A stretch of 64,000 bases of DNA from Opacimonas sp002292215 (GTDB taxonomy: Bacteria; Pseudomonadota; Gammaproteobacteria; Enterobacterales; Alteromonadaceae). Position numbers and translations under genes: made by a program. The stretch is taken from assembly GCA_943846745.1 (NCBI GenBank), contig OX044360.1:2356001-2420000 (forward strand), in the 5' to 3' direction. Every line of letters starts with the position of its first letter. The stretch's first letter is position 1. The notes under the pieces are model-generated. The model was not told the origin of the DNA, ran no database searches, and saw only the letters and a list, made by a program, of their open reading frames with translations. Below, one piece after another: positions 59,241-64,000 of this stretch.

Positions 59241-61082
59241 TTAGTCTTCTGACTTTTTAGGGCCTTTGCGGTGTTCTTTTTTTGCAAAATTTGGCTTTGG
59301 ACGATCACTACCGCCATCTTTACCAGAACGTGCTGGTGGCTTTTCAGACCATTCGCGAATGGCTAAGCGTTGACCTGCAACACGAGTACCACTTAATTGT
59401 TCTTTGGTTTCAGCTGGCATAGCAGCAGGTAAGTCAACCGTTGAATAGGTGTCATAAATTTCAATGGCACCGATGTTCTTGGAACTGATGTTTGCTTCAT
59501 TAGCAATTGCACCAACAATATTACCAGGCTTAACATGGTGCACATGACCCACGTCAATACGGAAACGTTTCATGCCGGCATCTGGAGCAGTACTAGTTCG
59601 TTCACGAGGACGACGTTCTCCACGCTCACCACCACGACCACCACGATCGCCGCGCTCACCACCACGTCCACGCTCACCATTACGACCACCGCGCTCACGA
59701 CCGCCGAAGCTGTCACTGCGTTCACGACGCTCTGGCATTGCGTTTAAGTCTGGACGATCACCTTCTTTTAGTAATAACGGCTCATCACCTTGAGCGATTT
59801 TAGCTAGGGCTGCCATTAATACTTCAGCATCCACTTCTGCTTCTGCTTTAATCGCATCAATGATAGGGATTAAAGACTGGATAGAATCATCTTTGGTTGC
59901 TTCAATAACTGATGTTTTGAATCGACCTAGGCGAGACTCATTGATATCCGAGATGCTAGGGATGGCCATTTGATCAATTTTTTGATTGGTTGCTTTTTCG
60001 ATTTGAAACAATAAACGCTTTTCACGATGAGAGATAAATAATATCGCATCACCTGAGCGTCCAGCACGACCAGTACGACCGATACGGTGAACATAAGACT
60101 CTGTGTCATATGGAATATCAAAGTTGATAACGTGTGAGACACGTTCAACATCCAAACCACGTGCTACTACGTCAGTCGCGATCAAAATGTCAATATTACC
60201 TGATTTAAGACGCTCAACAGTACGTTCACGAGATTTTTGTGGAATGTCACCGTTTAAGGCTTCAACATCATAGCCGCGAGCTGATAATTTATCTGCTAGT
60301 TCGAGTGTTGCTGTTTTGGTTCGAACGAACACAATAACGCCATCAAACTGTTCTACTTCTAAGATGCGCGTTAACGCTTCTAATTTATGATGCCCTGCAA
60401 CTTGACAATAACGTTGACGAATAGCCGGTGCAGTAGATACTTTTGACTCAATTTTAACGTGTTTTGGATTATTCAAATAACGTTGTGAAATTTTCTTGAT
60501 TTGAGGAGGCATAGTTGCAGAAAATAACGCAGTCTGACGTTCTTTTGGCGCATGCGATAAGATCAGTTCAACATCATCGATAAAGCCCATACGCAACATT
60601 TCGTCGGCTTCATCAAGGACCAAGAATTTAAGTTGGTCAAGTTTAAGTGTTTTACGTTGGATGTGGTCGATTACGCGACCAGGTGTGCCAACAATGACTT
60701 GAACGCCGCGTTTAAGTTGGCGGATTTGGTTGTCATACGACTGGCCGCCGTAGATAGGTAAAACACGAATTTTTTTGGAGAAGCTGGCATACACTTGAAA
60801 CGCTTCAGCAACTTGAATCGCTAATTCGCGAGTCGGTGCTAATACTAGTAATTGTGGGTAATTAGCATCTGCATCAATGTTTGCTAGCATAGGTAGTGCA
60901 AATGCTGCGGTTTTTCCTGTACCAGTTTGTGCTTGGCCTAATAAATCGTGCCCGTCTAAAAGCAATGGAATACTCTCGGCTTGTATCGGAGAGGGTGTTT
61001 CGTAACCTACTTTTTCTATTGCTTGTAATAATTCAGAGGGTAGATTGAGGTCTTTAAATGTCAAATTGACAGTATCGGTCAT
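59241..61082 (-). CDS. deaD: Cold-shock DEAD-box RNA helicase DeaD/CsdA
   Basis: RNA helicase for ribosome assembly and mRNA decay in the cold. Motifs: GQAQTGTGKTAAFALP, PTRELAIQVAE, GTPGRVIDH, LDEADEMLRMGFIDD, FSATMP, ARGLDVERVSHVINFD and HRIGRTGRAGRSG. Past residue about 440 it has an Arg/Gly-rich stretch (repeats of GGRGGERG) and the DbpA-like RNA-binding domain (MKRFRIDVGHVHHVKPGNIV, KNIGAIEIYDTYSTVDLP) that marks DeaD. The 613 residues compare with 629 in E. coli. AGGA is six bases before the ATG. The 5' leader contains a 9-bp inverted repeat (61100-61108 and 61134-61142). Confidence 0.95.
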   Translation of the reverse strand: MTDTVNLTFKDLNLPSELLQAIEKVGYETPSPIQAESIPLLLDGHDLLGQAQTGTGKTAAFALPMLANIDADANYPQLLVLAPTRELAIQVAEAFQVYASFSKKIRVLPIYGGQSYDNQIRQLKRGVQVIVGTPGRVIDHIQRKTLKLDQLKFLVLDEADEMLRMGFIDDVELILSHAPKERQTALFSATMPPQIKKISQRYLNNPKHVKIESKVSTAPAIRQRYCQVAGHHKLEALTRILEVEQFDGVIVFVRTKTATLELADKLSARGYDVEALNGDIPQKSRERTVERLKSGNIDILIATDVVARGLDVERVSHVINFDIPYDTESYVHRIGRTGRAGRSGDAILFISHREKRLLFQIEKATNQKIDQMAIPSISDINESRLGRFKTSVIEATKDDSIQSLIPIIDAIKAEAEVDAEVLMAALAKIAQGDEPLLLKEGDRPDLNAMPERRERSDSFGGRERGGRNGERGRGGERGDRGGRGGERGERRPRERTSTAPDAGMKRFRIDVGHVHHVKPGNIVGAIANEANISSKNIGAIEIYDTYSTVDLPAAMPAETKEQLSGTRVAGQRLAIREWSEKPPARSGKDGGSDRPKPNFAKKEHRKGPKKSED

Positions 61083-61289
61083 GGAGGATCCTGATGTAGA
61101 TCATCACTAGGTTGAGTCAAAATGAACGTATAAAGTGATGATTGATATTATTCAAGCGTAATTATAATCATAAATCCCCCGATATACCATTTAAGTTTGC
61201 AAGATTTCTTGCTGAAGTTGACTTTATGGTTTTAACTTAGTCAGTAAACTGCCTCAAATTATATACACATTGCTCAAAAGGATTTTGTC

Positions 61290-64000
61290 ATGCTACTGCA
61301 TTTCGGTACTCGTTTATCACGTACTATTCGCACCTTATTCATTACTACAGCATGCGTTCTGCTCATTGCATGTGGGGGGAAATCCGTCCAAGAGCATATA
61401 GCTCAAGCCCAACAACATATTTCATCTGGGGATAATAATACTGCGATTATTGAGCTCAAGTCTGCAATTCAAACTGATCCTAAAAACGCGGAAGCACGCT
61501 TTTTATTAGGTGAAATTTATATGCAAACGAACGAGTTTGCGTCAGCAGAAAAAGAGTTAACGCGTGCTCGAGATTTAGGATATTCTGCGGCTGAAGTGAT
61601 CCCTTTGCTTTCACAAGCGTATCAGCGGAATCAGACTATTGTTGGTCTGAGCACATTAGATACCTCTGCAGTATCAAATAATGCGACCGCAAAAGCTCAA
61701 GTTAGCTTTTACAAATTACAGTCGTTAGTTGAGCTTGAAAAGAAGCCTGAAGCTTACCAACTCATTGATGAAATCAAAGCCCTAGATACCGATTCAATTT
61801 ATCAAGATTTAGCGTTAGTGTATGTGACTATTTTAGATAATGACGAGGTTGGTGCGGAGCTACAACTGCAAAATATTCGTAAAGAGGCGCCTACCAATCG
61901 TGATTTGCTCGATATGCTGGCACGCTTATATATAGTGCAAAATAAACGAATCGAAGCTGCTGAAGTTTTAGGCGAATATATCAAACAATCTCCTGATGAT
62001 TTGGAAAAATTATTTATATATACCGGTTTATTAATTGAGGTAGGTCAAACTGACGAAGCACAAATACATGCTGATAAACTGATTAAAATTTCACCAAACA
62101 ATCCATTGTTGAATCAAATGCAGGCTGTGATTCTTGCTTCGCAGGATGAGCATCAAGGTGCGTTTGTCGCTGCTGAAAAATCCATTAATTTAGGTAATTC
62201 AAATCCTGTAGCTCGATTAATCGCAGGTTATTCTGCTTTTAAAGTTAATGATTTTATTAATGCAAATAAACACTTATCGCTAATTGCAGCTAATTTACCG
62301 GATGATCACCCTGGTTTGAAAATGCTCGCTGCAAGTCAACTTGAACTTGGCTTATCATTGCAAGCTAGTCAGGTTTTATCTCGGGTAGACGAGGATTCGT
62401 CAAATAACCCCCAGTTATATTCAAAACTAGGCTATGAACTGATTCAAGATGGCTATATCGAGGAAGCCAAGGCGTTAATTGCAAAAACGCAAAACATGAC
62501 GAATACCAATCAAGATCTAACGCGCATAGGAATTTTAAAATTATCGGTTAATGATTTAGAGGGTATTTTAGATCTTGAGAAAGCGGCAAAAGGAGCTCCA
62601 GATGATGTCCCCACGCAAGTTATTTTGGCAACCGCTTATCTAGCCAATCGTGATTATGCTAAAGCTTTAACGTTAGCACAAAGCTGGCAAAAAATGATGC
62701 CAGATGAGCCTAAAGCTTATGTATTGGAAGCTGAGGCAGCCGTTGCCACCAGTGATTATGCGCGGGCACAAATGGCGTTAGAAAAAGCCTTACAATTAGC
62801 GCCAGATGATCCTATTCCCAATATGTCATTGGTGCGTATTTTAGCCCGTCAAAAAGACTACTCTGCAGCGATAGCTCGCACGAAAAAAGTGTTGGCGTTG
62901 AAACCTGCTTTTGAACCAGCGCTGATGATGTATTACGTGTTGCACAATCAAATAGACACCGAACAAAAAGGTCCAAGCGATATAGTTACCTATCTTGATA
63001 AAGCGATTGCTGCAGAGCCGTCGCCGGCTATATACATCCTGAAGGCCATAATTTTGAATTCTGAAGGCCAATACGACCAAGCATTGAGTGTATTATCTCA
63101 ACCCAATGCCATTGATTTGAATTCAAACGGCTATTGGCAAACTAAAGGCCAAGCATTAGTGGCGAGTGATAAAGTGAATCTTGCGCAAGAACATTACACG
63201 CAATGGCTTGATGCGTTTCCTAACAGTTATGATGCTGTCATCGGACGATTAGTCGTCCACGATGTTAAAAGTGAATTTGCAGACGGATTGGCATTAATTA
63301 AATCCAAACCTATGTTACGTGAACAGCTCCCGATTAAAATTATGGAGTGTCAATTTTTAGCCCAAACTAATGACACACGTATGGCTCGAAACTTATATAA
63401 TACGTTGAGCAATGAAGTAAAAGCCTTACCGGATGTTGAGGCCATCAATGCACTGTTATTGATTCAAGAAAACAATCCTAAAGCGGCAGTTAAGCCAGCG
63501 CAAATTGCGTATGCCAATCGTGCCAATCGTCGTAATTTTCTGACATTGATTAAAGCATTGGATGGAGCGAATCGTCCTGTAGATGCGTTAGTGCTAATAA
63601 ATAAACATGTAGCGGCGAGACCCAATGATACTGTGGCAAGCCTGCTATTGGCAGAGCGTTCGATGAAATCAACACCACAAAAATCTATTACGATTTACAC
63701 GAGCCTAGTTGCACAGCAGCCTAATAATTTTGTAGCGTTAAACAACCTAGCGTACTTACTATATGAACAAGATGAGTTTGCTAAAGCTGAGGGGTATGCC
63801 AAGAAAGCAATGGCGATTCAACCAGATAACGCAGCGGTGGTGGATACGCTTGCGCAAGTATACAATGCTCAAGAGCAGTATGATGAAGCATTAACGTTAT
63901 ACAATCGTGTTGTCAGTGATACAATGCCAAACGAAGTGATATTCTTAAATTACATAGAAACGTTAATTTTGGCTGATAATCGTTTGTTAGCCAAACGCAA
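61290..64000 (+). CDS. prsT: PrsT-type TPR-repeat lipoprotein (3' end beyond window)
   Basis: Open from ATG 61290 to the window end: at least 903 residues, with no stop. AAAAGGA is seven bases upstream. The signal ends LLIACGG, giving a lipid-anchored Cys. The mature part is a long chain of tetratricopeptide repeats, for example DNNTAIIELKSAIQTDPKNA, ALQLAPDDPIPNMSLVRILA and AKKAMAIQPDNAAVVDTLAQ. This architecture matches the PEP-CTERM-system lipoprotein PrsT, which is linked to exopolysaccharide and exosortase loci. The name is by architecture; a generic TPR lipoprotein is the alternative. Confidence 0.82.
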   Translation, partial: MLLHFGTRLSRTIRTLFITTACVLLIACGGKSVQEHIAQAQQHISSGDNNTAIIELKSAIQTDPKNAEARFLLGEIYMQTNEFASAEKELTRARDLGYSAAEVIPLLSQAYQRNQTIVGLSTLDTSAVSNNATAKAQVSFYKLQSLVELEKKPEAYQLIDEIKALDTDSIYQDLALVYVTILDNDEVGAELQLQNIRKEAPTNRDLLDMLARLYIVQNKRIEAAEVLGEYIKQSPDDLEKLFIYTGLLIEVGQTDEAQIHADKLIKISPNNPLLNQMQAVILASQDEHQGAFVAAEKSINLGNSNPVARLIAGYSAFKVNDFINANKHLSLIAANLPDDHPGLKMLAASQLELGLSLQASQVLSRVDEDSSNNPQLYSKLGYELIQDGYIEEAKALIAKTQNMTNTNQDLTRIGILKLSVNDLEGILDLEKAAKGAPDDVPTQVILATAYLANRDYAKALTLAQSWQKMMPDEPKAYVLEAEAAVATSDYARAQMALEKALQLAPDDPIPNMSLVRILARQKDYSAAIARTKKVLALKPAFEPALMMYYVLHNQIDTEQKGPSDIVTYLDKAIAAEPSPAIYILKAIILNSEGQYDQALSVLSQPNAIDLNSNGYWQTKGQALVASDKVNLAQEHYTQWLDAFPNSYDAVIGRLVVHDVKSEFADGLALIKSKPMLREQLPIKIMECQFLAQTNDTRMARNLYNTLSNEVKALPDVEAINALLLIQENNPKAAVKPAQIAYANRANRRNFLTLIKALDGANRPVDALVLINKHVAARPNDTVASLLLAERSMKSTPQKSITIYTSLVAQQPNNFVALNNLAYLLYEQDEFAKAEGYAKKAMAIQPDNAAVVDTLAQVYNAQEQYDEALTLYNRVVSDTMPNEVIFLNYIETLILADNRLLAKR

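Noticed and set aside
59535..59793. Plus-strand open frames with Thr-rich and Arg/Pro-rich repeats
   Set aside because: They are antisense readings of the Arg/Gly-rich repeat in deaD.

Overview
The window reads as chromosome of a marine gammaproteobacterium of the Alteromonadales type (Alteromonas, Glaciecola or Aestuariibacter relatives). This is inferred from gene content and order. Several blocks keep the order known from Escherichia coli, Vibrio or Shewanella: tatABC; rhlB-gppA divergent from trxA-rho; rapA-rluA; and mutH divergent from rppH-ptsP-TSUP-lgt-thyA. Base composition looks AT-leaning. I saw no tRNA, rRNA, CRISPR array, intact insertion sequence or phage gene.

Layout. 1-4.1 kb: an outer-membrane-like protein, the Tat translocase, a small secreted protein and hemB. 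4.1-8.8 kb: gppA, rhlB, trxA, rho. 9-15.4 kb: an M20 hydrolase, a LysR regulator, purEK, a copper-chaperone-like lipoprotein, a sugar dehydrogenase and rluA. 15.4-23.1 kb: rapA, a PIN-PhoH protein, an Mpo1-like membrane protein, cnoX, purA and a VOC protein. 23.2-42.1 kb: accessory catabolic genes dominated by peptidoglycan breakdown. 42.2-47.8 kb: putA, a CYTH-CHAD protein and an unlisted 53-residue ORF. 47.8-54 kb: mutH, rppH, ptsP, TSUP, lgt, thyA. 54.0-55.0 kb: a foreign-looking insertion with a toxin-gene remnant, phased repeats and an HTH-DUF805 gene. 55-64 kb: ampG, two poorly known genes, cysG, deaD and the start of a large TPR lipoprotein of the PrsT type, cut by the window end.

The most notable region is 26.4-42.1 kb. 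It encodes a lipoprotein that joins an AmiD-type amidase to a YfeW/AmiE-type serine hydrolase, a TonB-dependent receptor, a two-domain secreted NagZ, an M14 zinc peptidase, a DUF1343 protein (NamZ, exo-muramidase family), MurQ etherase, a DUF885 metallopeptidase lipoprotein, a sodium:solute symporter and alanine racemase. The set parallels the Bacillus subtilis muropeptide-rescue locus (nagZ, namZ, amiE, murQ). Here it has Gram-negative parts: an outer-membrane receptor and a sodium symporter where Bacillus has a PTS permease. The proposed flow is import of fragments through the outer membrane, removal of peptides and terminal sugars in the periplasm, symport of the free sugar, phosphorylation by a kinase not found here, and MurQ cleavage to GlcNAc-6-phosphate and lactate. 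The peptidases and the racemase would handle the stem peptides.

Several starts were moved from the longest open frame to one with a better Shine-Dalgarno site or family match: hemB, trxA, rho, the PCuAC lipoprotein, the sugar dehydrogenase, phoH, ggt, the M14 peptidase, namZ, murQ, putA, the HTH-DUF805 gene and the DUF3530 gene.
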